From positions 29,050 to 85,094 of the forward strand of contig JAFDZU010000014.1 in NCBI GenBank assembly GCA_018266765.1: 56,045 nucleotides of DNA, written 5' to 3'. How positions within the stretch are numbered: the first letter of the stretch is position 1; the number at the start of each line of letters is the position of its first letter. The notes beneath the pieces are model-generated. The model was given only the letters and a program-made list of their open reading frames with translations. It had not been told where the DNA came from and ran no database searches. The translations under genes and the position numbers were made by a program. This stretch comes from Bacteroidota bacterium (GTDB taxonomy: Bacteria; Bacteroidota; Ignavibacteria; Kapaibacteriales; UBA961). Of the stretch, positions 34,534 through 43,359 are shown piece by piece.

Positions 34534-35985
34534 TTAATTATTATTCAACTCTCGATTCAAAATCTCTGTTACAATTTTTGGGTTGGCTTTTCCTTCTGTT
34601 TGTTTTAGTACTTGACTGACAAAAAAGCCAAAGAGATTTGATTTGCCTGCTTTATATTTTTCAACATTTTCGCTGTTTTGAGATAATATATCTTTTACTA
34701 ATGATTCGATTAGTTTTTCATCTGAAATTTGGGCAAGTCCTTGTTCTTTTACTAGTTCAATCGGCGACTTATTACTTGTCAACAATTGAGGGAAAATTTC
34801 TTTTGCAATTTTACTGCTAATAGTGTTTGTTACCAACAAATCCACAAGCTCTGCGATAAATTCAGCAGGTAATTCAAACTCAGATGCTGGAATTTTTCTC
34901 TCCGATAATATTCTCATTACTTCTGTCATTAACCAATTACTTACTAATTTGTAACTTTCTTCAGTTTTTCCGGATAATTTTGACACTACAGACTCAAAAT
35001 AATCACCTAAACTTTGCTCGTCAACCAAAATTCCAGCATCATATTTAGGCAAGCCAAACTGTTCAATAAATCGCTGTTTCCGTGCAAGTGGTAACTCTGG
35101 TAATCGTTGTCTTATCTGCTGCATCCATTCTTCTGAAACAGATACTCCAACCAAATCCGGCTCCGGAAAGTATCTATAATCATGTGCTTTCTCTTTTGTA
35201 CGCATCACTTTGGTTTCATGGACCGTTGCATCCCACAACATAGTGTGTTGAACAATAGTTCCACCACTTTCTATCAATTCGATTTGACGATTGATCTCAT
35301 ACTCTATAGCTCGTTCTACATTTCTAAAACTATTCAAATTTTTAACTTCAGTTCGGGTACCAAACTTCTCTGTACCGCGTTTGCGAACCGATATATTAGC
35401 ATCACATCTCAGAGATCCTTCTTCCAAATTTCCATCGCATATACCAAGATACATAACTATTTGTCGTATCTGCATCAAATACTGATATGCTTCTTGAGCC
35501 GAACGAATATCGGGCTCGCTAACTATTTCCAGGAGTGCAACACCACTTCTATTTAAATCTACAAGTGTATCAATATCAACATCATGAATAGATTTCCCTG
35601 CGTCTTCCTCGATGTGTATTCGAGTAATTCCAATTCTCTTCTGTCCTTCAGCCAGTTCAATTTCTAATGCGCCGTCATAACAAATTGGATCTTCGTATTG
35701 AGAAATTTGATAACCTTTCGGTAAATCCGGATAAAAATAGTTTTTTCTTGAAAAAATCGAAAAAGGACGTATCTCACAACCTGTTGCTAAACCTAATGTT
35801 ATCGCATAATCAACTACACTTTTATTTAGTGTAGGCAACGCACCGGGATGTCCCAGACATACAGGGCACGTATTCATATTTGGTGAAGTACCAAACTTAG
35901 TCGTACAACTACAAAATGCCTTAGTATTTGTAAGCAGTTGAATATGCACTTCCAAACCTACAACTGCCTCATAATCATTTTTCAT
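34534..35985 (-). CDS. gatB: Aspartyl/glutamyl-tRNA(Asn/Gln) amidotransferase subunit B
   Basis: A 483-aa protein that, with GatA and GatC, converts Glu-tRNA(Gln) or Asp-tRNA(Asn) to the amide form. Family landmarks are VVGLEVHIQLLTNTKAFCSC, CPVCLGHPGALPTLNK, FSRKNYFYPDLPKGYQISQY, EEDAGKSIHDVD, and EGSLRCDANISVRKRGTE. The C-terminal YqeY-type helical domain is complete (NSENVEKYKAGKSNLFGFFV, then VTEILNRELNNN). It is first in the minus-strand group 31220-35985. No gatA or gatC is in the window. Confidence 0.96.
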   Translation of the reverse strand: MKNDYEAVVGLEVHIQLLTNTKAFCSCTTKFGTSPNMNTCPVCLGHPGALPTLNKSVVDYAITLGLATGCEIRPFSIFSRKNYFYPDLPKGYQISQYEDPICYDGALEIELAEGQKRIGITRIHIEEDAGKSIHDVDIDTLVDLNRSGVALLEIVSEPDIRSAQEAYQYLMQIRQIVMYLGICDGNLEEGSLRCDANISVRKRGTEKFGTRTEVKNLNSFRNVERAIEYEINRQIELIESGGTIVQHTMLWDATVHETKVMRTKEKAHDYRYFPEPDLVGVSVSEEWMQQIRQRLPELPLARKQRFIEQFGLPKYDAGILVDEQSLGDYFESVVSKLSGKTEESYKLVSNWLMTEVMRILSERKIPASEFELPAEFIAELVDLLVTNTISSKIAKEIFPQLLTSNKSPIELVKEQGLAQISDEKLIESLVKDILSQNSENVEKYKAGKSNLFGFFVSQVLKQTEGKANPKIVTEILNRELNNN

Positions 35986-36295
35986 TCAAAATTTTTTCAT
36001 AAAATGAATTTGCAAGTAAGTGCAAATTTAGTAAAATATCTTCACTTAATTCTCGTTTTCGCCGTTGTTATTCCATATAGATTTTACGTGTTTTTTAAAT
36101 TTAATTGCGATATTCACTTTTTCAACTTGGTTTATGTATCGCAAGATTGTATTTTTGCGCCAAAATTTATAAAAATTTGCTTTTACAAAATCAAGTAAAA
36201 CAATTAATTTTCATTTAAGATAATTAACTATTTGCTTTCTTCAATCATACACAATTATTATTATTAATTTTATTTATTAAAAAAGAGGTTTTATT
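35986..36295. other. Divergent intergenic region between gatB and DUF2795 gene
   Basis: The 310 bp hold no gene. The plus-strand promoter at 36127-36157 drives the DUF2795 gene with a leader of about 130 nt. On the minus strand TAAATTTG (36023-36030) could be the -7 box for gatB, but its -33 element is not convincing. The leader has no strong hairpin; a ribosome site (AGAGG) precedes ATG 36296. Confidence 0.5.
36127..36157 (+). promoter_or_regulatory. Bacteroidota-type promoter of the DUF2795 gene
   Basis: TTG (36127-36129), 20 nt, then TATTTTTG (36150-36157) followed by CGCC. This is an exact TTG-N20-TAnnTTTG match, nearly identical to the tRNA-Ala promoter at 55839-55869. Confidence 0.75.
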
Positions 36296-36535
36296 ATGTT
36301 TTGGACTCCCGAATTAGCATATTCTCTCGAAGATGCTCCTTGGCCTGCTACTAAAGAAGAACTCATTGACTATGCAAACCGAACCGGTGCTCCTCAACAA
36401 GTTGTGGACAACTTAGCCGAACTTGAAGACAATGATGAGCTATATGAAGGTATGGAAGATTTATGGCCTGAGTATGAAAATGCAACCGATGATTTATATT
36501 TTTCGGACGACGAAGACATGGATAGCATGTACTAA
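36296..36535 (+). CDS. DUF2795 small acidic protein
   Basis: A 79-aa protein. Residues about 13-55 carry DAPWPATKEELIDYANRTG, PQQVVDNLAELEDNDELYEG and EDLWPEY, the DUF2795 pattern found in Bacteroidota and some Actinobacteria. The tail is very acidic (SDDEDMD). Function is unknown. It has its own strong promoter, long leader and terminator, so it is a stand-alone and probably well-expressed gene. Confidence 0.9.
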   Translation: MFWTPELAYSLEDAPWPATKEELIDYANRTGAPQQVVDNLAELEDNDELYEGMEDLWPEYENATDDLYFSDDEDMDSMY

Positions 36536-36568
36536 CCTCCTTATTTTATTTTAGTTATGCATTGATTT

Positions 36569-36600
36569 AGCCCGAACCAATATTAGTTTGGGCTTTTTTC
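36569..36600 (+). terminator. Rho-independent terminator after the DUF2795 gene
   Basis: AGCCCGAAC (36569-36577) pairs with GTTTGGGCT (36586-36594) over 9 bp with one mismatched or wobble pair, followed by a run of T. It ends 26 bp before the next gene. Confidence 0.82.
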
Positions 36601-36625
36601 TTTGTTCGGCTGAGGGTAATTTCTC

Positions 36626-38974
36626 ATGCGCTTTTTCTTATACATTTTTTGGAGTTTACTTTTCTGTTTTGAGTGTTTTTCTAAAACAACAACTACTGAT
36701 GTTTTATCTGAAACTCTTGACATAACTTCAACTTCTCAGATTACTTATAGTTCACTGTCGCTTCCCAAAGAGGGTGAAATTAGTGATATCAGGTTTGTGG
36801 GTAACGCATACTTTTCTAGTTCTGTACTCGCTGACGCAATTTCCCTTAGACCATCAAATTTAAGCTATACGCATCAAGTTTTTAGATTTTATTATCGTCA
36901 ATTTTCACTTAATCCCTATACTCCTAATCCCTTAAGAGATGCCCTTAACACTTCTCTTCGAGGGTTTCAAGACGAATATCGTTTCTTCGACCAGACATCT
37001 GCTGAAAACGATGTTACCTCTTTATTAAATTTATATAACCAAAATGGTTTTCATAATGCTTCTGCATCTTTCACTTTTATATTTGACTCAACTGAACGTC
37101 TCAACATCCTTACATTTCATATTATTGAAAATCAGCCCTATAAAATTGATACTATAGTTTATAATGGTTTAGAATTACTTCCCGTAAATCTTCAAGAACA
37201 GATTTCTCCTTTGTTATTGGCTTCAAACAAAAAACAATTCAATGAGCTAACAATTAAACAAAATTCTGATCGAATTTTGTATTTTTTGCAAGATAATGGC
37301 TACTATTTTGCTAAATATGAACAACCTATCGTTGCTTCTGAAATTTCATCTTTCAAAGACAGTATTTATATTTCCTTCTCTACTGGAAAACGTTGTAAAA
37401 TTGGTGAAATTAAATTAACTCATAATTATCGTGACCAACCGGCTGTAAGTTCTAATTTAGTAAGAGAAATGCTTGATTTTCATACTGAAGATTGGTTTAG
37501 TCGTTCTTCTCTCTCAAAATCGCAATTAAATCTCTATAATTTAAATACGTTCGACCTTGTTGTTATAGATACGAATGGCCTATCAGAAAATGAAGAGTAT
37601 ATTACGTTATCCATTCAAGTTAGTCTCCAATATAAGAAATTACAAGAAATCAGTTTAGCTCCTTTCGTTAATCGCACTACGTATGATAATTTTACAAATT
37701 TCGGTCTGGAGCTATCTTATCTGCATCGTAATTTTGGTGGCTCTGCTCAATCTTTTACTATTTTTTCGAGGGTGGTTTGGCAAGACTTTAGCTTTAAATT
37801 CACAAATCCTACATTTCCATATATTGTATTTACTTCAATTTCGAGAGAACTACTTACCGGTATTCAATTTAGTCAACCTTACTTTTTTTCGATTTGGTCA
37901 TGGAAGGTTGGTGCAACAGCTCAAACATCGTATTCTAATAGGAAAATCCAAAGTGGTTTGCCTTTTCAATCAACTTCTTTAGGTGTTTCTTCACTTCCTT
38001 TAAGAGTCTCACTTCCAGTAACCTTACCTACTTACACTCTATTTAACTCCCTTGTTTTTGAAATTGCTACTGAGTGGCAAAACATAGATAATTATGAAGA
38101 AGTTAATACTGAAATGATAACAAATAGTTATGACTCTAATCCTGATATTTTTACCAAAAACATTCAAGCTAAAGACGAGTTTCTCCTCCCTTTCAATCAA
38201 ATTAACCTTTATAGTCATAAAGGAGCTGATACTATCAACGGCAGTTTTCGTAATCTGGGTTTTATTTTTTCCTTTACCGGCATTGGTGATACTCGTGACA
38301 ATCCATTTTCTCCATTAAACGGTAATTTTTTATCTTTATCTTTTGAGGGTGCAGTTGGAGGTTTATACCGTTTTTCTCGTTTTCAATTCACTGATTATAA
38401 ATTCTGGAACTTTTTATCCAATGATGTTCTTGCATTTAAATTCAGAGTTGGTTATATTATCATAGATTTAAGTACGGACGCATTTATACCTTTCGATAAA
38501 CGATTTTTTGCGGGTGGTGCAAATAGCGTCAGGTCATATTCTTCACGTTCATTATTTGATATAAACTCTTCAAATTTAGAAGGTGCACTGTCATACACAA
38601 ACAACCTTACAGGTAATTCCGCAATTTTAGAAGGAAGCGTTGAGTACCGATACAGATTTTCCAGACCTCACGGGTTCAGTACCATGCTTGCTGACCAAAT
38701 AGAACAATTAGGAATAACAGCTTTCATGGATTGGGGTAATGTTTTTAATCGTTTTACTGATAAAAAATACAATAGTGCGACACTCAATGATATTCTAACA
38801 GGTCTCGCAATTGGTGTTGGTGCCGGTATTCGACGAGAAACTCCCGTGGGCCCAATTCGTGTTGATTTCGCAGTTAAATTTTATGACCCAACTGTAACAA
38901 GCAACAAATGGATATTCAACCGCCAAGCTTTTTCTGACATTCAAATTCACATTGGTTTAGGGCATGCCTTCTAA
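36626..38974 (+). CDS. Omp85/BamA-TamA-like outer membrane protein
   Basis: A 782-aa protein with a signal peptide (FFLYIFWSLLFCFECFSK), several POTRA-like domains (for example YKIDTIVYNGLELLPVNL and CKIGEIKLTHNYRD, then FSRSSLSKSQLNLYNLNTFD) and a C-terminal 16-strand barrel. The barrel carries the Omp85 lid-loop signature RFFAGGANSVRSY (usually VRGY) and ends with GAGIRRETPVGPIRVDFAV and the final strand IQIHIGLGHAF, ending in Phe as usual for assembly-machine recognition. It inserts or exports proteins at the outer membrane. Whether it is the main BamA or a TamA-like paralogue cannot be settled. It overlaps the convergent birA stop by 4 bp. Confidence 0.88.
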   Translation: MRFFLYIFWSLLFCFECFSKTTTTDVLSETLDITSTSQITYSSLSLPKEGEISDIRFVGNAYFSSSVLADAISLRPSNLSYTHQVFRFYYRQFSLNPYTPNPLRDALNTSLRGFQDEYRFFDQTSAENDVTSLLNLYNQNGFHNASASFTFIFDSTERLNILTFHIIENQPYKIDTIVYNGLELLPVNLQEQISPLLLASNKKQFNELTIKQNSDRILYFLQDNGYYFAKYEQPIVASEISSFKDSIYISFSTGKRCKIGEIKLTHNYRDQPAVSSNLVREMLDFHTEDWFSRSSLSKSQLNLYNLNTFDLVVIDTNGLSENEEYITLSIQVSLQYKKLQEISLAPFVNRTTYDNFTNFGLELSYLHRNFGGSAQSFTIFSRVVWQDFSFKFTNPTFPYIVFTSISRELLTGIQFSQPYFFSIWSWKVGATAQTSYSNRKIQSGLPFQSTSLGVSSLPLRVSLPVTLPTYTLFNSLVFEIATEWQNIDNYEEVNTEMITNSYDSNPDIFTKNIQAKDEFLLPFNQINLYSHKGADTINGSFRNLGFIFSFTGIGDTRDNPFSPLNGNFLSLSFEGAVGGLYRFSRFQFTDYKFWNFLSNDVLAFKFRVGYIIIDLSTDAFIPFDKRFFAGGANSVRSYSSRSLFDINSSNLEGALSYTNNLTGNSAILEGSVEYRYRFSRPHGFSTMLADQIEQLGITAFMDWGNVFNRFTDKKYNSATLNDILTGLAIGVGAGIRRETPVGPIRVDFAVKFYDPTVTSNKWIFNRQAFSDIQIHIGLGHAF

Positions 38975-39705
38975 TTTAAATCATAACGTATTGAATCTCC
39001 ATTACATATAGTTTTCATCTCATTCCCTTGTTTGACTTTTAACATACCATAATCATCAAAACCTATAGTTTTCCATTTCCCTTCGCGACCTACTAATTCC
39101 ACTACTTTTGCTTCTAAATTGAGAATCAGCTTCCATTCTTCTATCAACTCTTTTAATTGCATACTCTTCAATTGTTCGATTTCTGAAATTATTTGCATAT
39201 TTAAAACATCTATACCAATATTAATACCCAATAAAACAAGTGAAGTAGCATTTATATTTTCTTCAAATTTATTTTGATAAACATTTACTCCTATTCCCAA
39301 TATAGTTGATTTAAGTTTACTTCCTAAAAATTCATTTTCTATCAAAACACCGGATATTTTTCTAAAGTCATCTTCCTTCTTTTTGGCATAAATATCATTA
39401 GGATATTTCAAACAAAATTTTACCGAACTATCTAATTTTTCTAATACTTGTAACACAGCCAAACATCCTAAACATTGATACCCGAGCATTTTTATACTCG
39501 ATTCTTCATCTATGTTTTTGTATTCTATTCCAATAGAAAGGAAAATATTTTTTTCCGAATCCCCTATCCATTTTTTATTATTTCTTCCTCTCCCTTTTAA
39601 TTGTAATTTTGCGTTTACAATTACGTTAGTTCTATTTTCTAATAAAATTTTTGTTACATCGTTTGTTGAAGTAACTGTAGAAAAACTAAATATATCTTTA
39701 CTCAT
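38971..39705 (-). CDS. birA: Biotin--[acetyl-CoA-carboxylase] ligase, monofunctional
   Basis: A 244-aa biotin protein ligase lacking the N-terminal DNA-binding domain of E. coli BirA. The ATP/biotin motif GRGRNNKKW is at residues 38-46, followed by CLKYPNDIYAKKKEDDFRKI and SGVLIENEF, then GIGVNVYQNKFEENINATSL, which are core catalytic strands. A small C-terminal beta domain follows. It attaches biotin to carboxyl carrier proteins. It is convergent with, and overlaps by 4 bp, the Omp85 gene, and is divergent from mnmE with a 42-bp gap. Confidence 0.92.
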   Translation of the reverse strand: MSKDIFSFSTVTSTNDVTKILLENRTNVIVNAKLQLKGRGRNNKKWIGDSEKNIFLSIGIEYKNIDEESSIKMLGYQCLGCLAVLQVLEKLDSSVKFCLKYPNDIYAKKKEDDFRKISGVLIENEFLGSKLKSTILGIGVNVYQNKFEENINATSLVLLGINIGIDVLNMQIISEIEQLKSMQLKELIEEWKLILNLEAKVVELVGREGKWKTIGFDDYGMLKVKQGNEMKTICNGDSIRYDLN

Positions 39706-39747
39706 ACATTTTTTTAATGGTTAGTAAAATACCACACATTTATTACT

Positions 39748-41112
39748 ATGAATTCTCAAACTACAATTTGTGCTCAAGCCACTCCACCCGGCATTTCCGG
39801 TTTAGCTGTAATACGTTTATCTGGCAAAGATGCTTTTACTATCGCTGATAAATGTTTTAAAGGAAAAATATTATTAAAAAATGCACCTAGCCATACTATA
39901 CATTATGGTAAATTCTATGACTCTGATACACTACTTGACACAATTACAGCTTCAGTCTTCCGTGCTCCGCATTCTTACACCGGAGAAAATATTATTGAAA
40001 TCGGTTGTCATGGTGGCTATGTTGTAACAAATAATATTATCAGTACGTTAATCTACAGTGGAGCAACAATTGCCCTGCCGGGTGAATTCACCCAAAGAGC
40101 TTTTCTTAATGGAAAAATTGACCTTACCCAGGTTGAAGCTGTCGCCGATATTATCCATTCAGTTTCTAAACAAGGATCCCATATCGCGGCTCGCCAACTT
40201 CTTGGTGGATTTAAGAAACGAATAACCGCTATTCGTCAAGAACTGCTTTCTGTTTGTGCATTATTAGAATTAGAATTAGATTTTTCACACGAAGATATTG
40301 AATTTATCGATAAAAGCAATCTATTAATTTTACTTTATAATACTATTCAAACTTGCCGTGACTTATTAAACAGTTTTTCTGCTTCTTCTGTTCTAAGGGA
40401 TGGCTTCCGTGTTGGTTTAGTCGGATTTCCAAATGCCGGTAAATCAACTCTTTTTAATGCTTTACTTGATAAAAAACGATCCATAGTCAGTCCAATCGCT
40501 GGTACAACGCGTGATTACATTGAAGATTCACTTTCACTTAACGGTATTTCTATTCAATTATATGACACAGCCGGATTACGACACGATTCAACAGACACAA
40601 TTGAAATAGAAGGAATTGAGTTTACACAAAAACTTCTCGAAACAAGCAATTTAATCATTATTGTAAATGATGTTTCCGTTTCCCCTGTGTATTCTTTATC
40701 ACTTTACGAGCACCTTGTTAAGCTATACCCTGAATCTAAGTTTTGTTATGTTCAAAATAAAATTGATTGTGTCACCAATATTGATATTCACAATCTGAAT
40801 TTTAGCTCCATTTTTATCTCTGCTACACAAGATATTGGCATTAAACAGCTTAAAGATTTTATTGAAAAATCTGCTTCTGAAAATTTAGAACGAATATCAG
40901 ATGTTTTACTAAACACTAGACATTCTGTAATCTTATCTAAAATTATCTCATCACTCGAAATTTCAATTCAGAGTTTAGAAAATGGTTTTTCTAATGAGTA
41001 TGTTTCTATTGATGTTCGCAATGCAATTCACTTTCTTGGTGAAATAACCGGTGAATTTATGAATGAGGAGATACTAAACACTTTATTTTCAAGTTTTTGC
41101 ATTGGTAAATAA
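39748..41112 (+). CDS. mnmE: tRNA uridine-5-carboxymethylaminomethyl GTPase MnmE
   Basis: A 454-aa GTPase that works with MnmG to modify wobble uridine 34. The N-terminal tetrahydrofolate-binding domain starts TTICAQATPPGISGLAVIRL and includes PHSYTGENIIEIGCHGG and LPGEFTQRAFLNGKIDLTQ. The G domain has G1 GFPNAGKST (about residues 226-234), DTAG (G3) and NKID (G4). The C-terminus ends in the catalytic FCIGK motif. Complete and of normal length. The paired mnmG follows 186 bp downstream with a parS-like site between them. Confidence 0.97.
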   Translation: MNSQTTICAQATPPGISGLAVIRLSGKDAFTIADKCFKGKILLKNAPSHTIHYGKFYDSDTLLDTITASVFRAPHSYTGENIIEIGCHGGYVVTNNIISTLIYSGATIALPGEFTQRAFLNGKIDLTQVEAVADIIHSVSKQGSHIAARQLLGGFKKRITAIRQELLSVCALLELELDFSHEDIEFIDKSNLLILLYNTIQTCRDLLNSFSASSVLRDGFRVGLVGFPNAGKSTLFNALLDKKRSIVSPIAGTTRDYIEDSLSLNGISIQLYDTAGLRHDSTDTIEIEGIEFTQKLLETSNLIIIVNDVSVSPVYSLSLYEHLVKLYPESKFCYVQNKIDCVTNIDIHNLNFSSIFISATQDIGIKQLKDFIEKSASENLERISDVLLNTRHSVILSKIISSLEISIQSLENGFSNEYVSIDVRNAIHFLGEITGEFMNEEILNTLFSSFCIGK

Positions 41113-41255
41113 GCCATTCCTCTTACTTCTTCAACTTCCCTTCATTATTTTCTAAATTCAATATATTCATTTCTATTTTTTTCAACTCTAATTAAGTTGG
41201 TATTGATTTTGCGGAAGTTTTTTAGTGTATCAACGACTTAATTTTATTAGCTTAA

Positions 41256-41271
41256 TGTTTCACGTGAAACA
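41256..41271. promoter_or_regulatory. parS-like centromere site
   Basis: TGTTTCACGTGAAACA is a perfect 16-bp palindrome and fits the parS consensus TGTTNCACGTGAAACA bound by ParB/Spo0J. It lies between mnmE and mnmG, 27 bp before the mnmG start codon. parS sites cluster near chromosomal origins. Confidence 0.88.
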
Positions 41272-41298
41272 TACCATACTGCTAAACAAACAGAACCA

Positions 41299-43146
41299 AT
41301 GAATAATTACGATGTAATAGTGATAGGTGGTGGGCATGCTGGAATAGAAGCATGCATTGCTTCAGCAAAAATGGGGTGTAAAACCGCTCTTTTTTCTATG
41401 AATATCCACACAATCGGACGATTATCATGTAATCCATCTATTGGAGGAAGTGCAAAAGGTCATTTGGCGAAAGAAATAGACGCATTAGGAGGGGTTATGG
41501 GTGTATTAGCAGATAAAAGTGGAATACAGTTTAAATTGCTCAACACTTCTAAAGGACCAGCAGTATGGTCTAGTCGTTCACAAAACGATAAAGACCTATA
41601 TCCATTATTTGCACAAGAATTATTACTATCTACCCAAAACCTTACACTTATAAATAGCAATATTAAAGAAATAATTATTTCTGGTAATCGTGTAAAAGGA
41701 GTACTGACCGAAACTGATGATATAATATATGCAAACTGTGTGGTTTTATGTACCGGAACTTTCCTTAACGGTATACTTTACACTGGCTTAAATGGTATAG
41801 CAGGTGGCAGAATAAACGAGCAATCATCAGTTTCAATTTCTAAAAACTTATTGAATTATGGTTTTAAAACAGGTCGATTAAAAACAGGAACTCCCCCAAG
41901 AATCAACCGCAATTCTATTGATTTTAGAAAGTTAAACGCTGTCGGAGGTGATATAACTCCAACACCTTTTTCATTCAGAACCACAAATGTTAAAAATACT
42001 TTAACTTGTCATCAAACCACAACCACAGAACAAACACACGATATATTAAGAAAAGGCTTTAATGAATCCCCGATGTTTTCAGGAATAATTTCAGGAAAAG
42101 GTCCTAGATACTGTCCTTCTATAGAAGATAAAATCGAACGTTTTTCTGAAAAAAATTCACATCAAATATTATTAGAACGCGAAGGACTTTCGACTGATTC
42201 GGTATATGTAAATGGCTTTTCAACAAGTTTGCCACGTTATATTCAAGAAGAAGGACTAAAATCGATTGGCGGATTAGAAAACTGTATAATTCTAAAATAT
42301 GGATATGCCGTTGAGTATGATTACTTTTACCCTAATCAACTTACACCATCTTTAGAAACAAAATCTGTGCAGGGATTGTTTTTTGCAGGGCAAATTAATG
42401 GGACTTCCGGTTATGAAGAAGCGGCGTCTCAAGGTTTAATAGCGGGGATAAATGCTGGGTTGAAGTTTTTAGGTAAACCGCCCTTTACTTTAAGTCGAGC
42501 TGAAGCATATATTGGTGTAATGATAGACGATCTTATAAATAAGGAATCTGAAGAACCTTATCGGATTTTTACATCATTGGCTGAATACAGATTGTTACTA
42601 CGCCAAGACAATGTGTATAAGCGCTTAAGTCAATATGGATTTAGCTTGGGATTGCTTAGTGAAAATGATATTATTAAGTTAAATCATCGAGAATATTTAT
42701 CAGAAATATTAGTTACGTTGGCTCAAGAGACCAAAACCAATCCGACAGTTATAAATTCTTATTTAGAATCTATAGGAGAAACTCTTATAACATCAACTAC
42801 ACCAGTTAATACTATTGCTAAACGACAGAAATCATCGTTGAAAGCCCTGTTTGAATCAAATAACACACATGTCCCCTTTCCAACGGATTCTAATTTGTTT
42901 GATAAAGCAGAAATTGAAATCAAATACGAAGGATATATTCAGAGACAATTAGCGGAAATAGAAACATTCAGACAAACAGAAAGTAAATTAATTCCTAAAA
43001 ATATTGACTATCAAAACATAAAATCTCTTTCAGCAGAAGCAAGAGAGAAACTCATTAAAATCGCTCCAATATCCTTAGGACAAGCGTCTCGAATCGCTGG
43101 TGTTTCTTCAACAGATTTGGCGGTATTAATGCTTTACATTCGTTAG
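41299..43146 (+). CDS. mnmG: tRNA uridine-5-carboxymethylaminomethyl modification enzyme MnmG (GidA)
   Basis: A 615-aa FAD protein, partner of MnmE. The Rossmann motif VIVIGGGHAGIEA is at residues 5-17. Signature segments are CNPSIGGSAKGHLAKEIDAL, GTFLNGILYTGL, LKTGTPPRINRNSIDF, RYCPSIEDKIERF and LFFAGQINGTSGYEEAASQG. The C-terminal helical domain (INKESEEPYRIFTSLAEYRL onward) is complete. Normal length and no odd residues. It is flanked on both sides by parS-like palindromes. Confidence 0.98.
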   Translation: MNNYDVIVIGGGHAGIEACIASAKMGCKTALFSMNIHTIGRLSCNPSIGGSAKGHLAKEIDALGGVMGVLADKSGIQFKLLNTSKGPAVWSSRSQNDKDLYPLFAQELLLSTQNLTLINSNIKEIIISGNRVKGVLTETDDIIYANCVVLCTGTFLNGILYTGLNGIAGGRINEQSSVSISKNLLNYGFKTGRLKTGTPPRINRNSIDFRKLNAVGGDITPTPFSFRTTNVKNTLTCHQTTTTEQTHDILRKGFNESPMFSGIISGKGPRYCPSIEDKIERFSEKNSHQILLEREGLSTDSVYVNGFSTSLPRYIQEEGLKSIGGLENCIILKYGYAVEYDYFYPNQLTPSLETKSVQGLFFAGQINGTSGYEEAASQGLIAGINAGLKFLGKPPFTLSRAEAYIGVMIDDLINKESEEPYRIFTSLAEYRLLLRQDNVYKRLSQYGFSLGLLSENDIIKLNHREYLSEILVTLAQETKTNPTVINSYLESIGETLITSTTPVNTIAKRQKSSLKALFESNNTHVPFPTDSNLFDKAEIEIKYEGYIQRQLAEIETFRQTESKLIPKNIDYQNIKSLSAEAREKLIKIAPISLGQASRIAGVSSTDLAVLMLYIR

Positions 43147-43153
43147 AAAATGT

Positions 43154-43190
43154 AAACTTGGATGTTGTAAGTAGTACAACATCCAAGTTT
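43154..43190. terminator. Long perfect hairpin after mnmG, abutting a parS-like site
   Basis: AAACTTGGATGTTGTA (43154-43169) pairs perfectly with TACAACATCCAAGTTT (43175-43190), a 16-bp stem around a 5-nt loop, 8 bp after the mnmG stop. The right arm overlaps the first four bases of the parS-like palindrome, and no T run follows. It may act as a terminator of mnmG or as part of the centromere site. Confidence 0.6.
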
Positions 43191-43200
43191 CACGTGAAAC
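43187..43200. promoter_or_regulatory. Second parS-like site
   Basis: GTTTCACGTGAAAC is a perfect 14-bp palindrome equal to the core of the site at 41256-41271; the outer TG/CA pair is not conserved (A and C instead). Confidence 0.78.
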
Positions 43201-43359
43201 CGAGACAAACAAACAAATCACAGAACTAAAAGGTTGTTTTTGTCACAAATCTGTTGTTTTTACATGTGTGTCATTTTGTCGTGGTTGGCTTTTTGGGGTT
43301 TTTGGAGTATTTGTCATACGGCAAAAACAGTGATTATATAATATTAAAATAAAATACTT

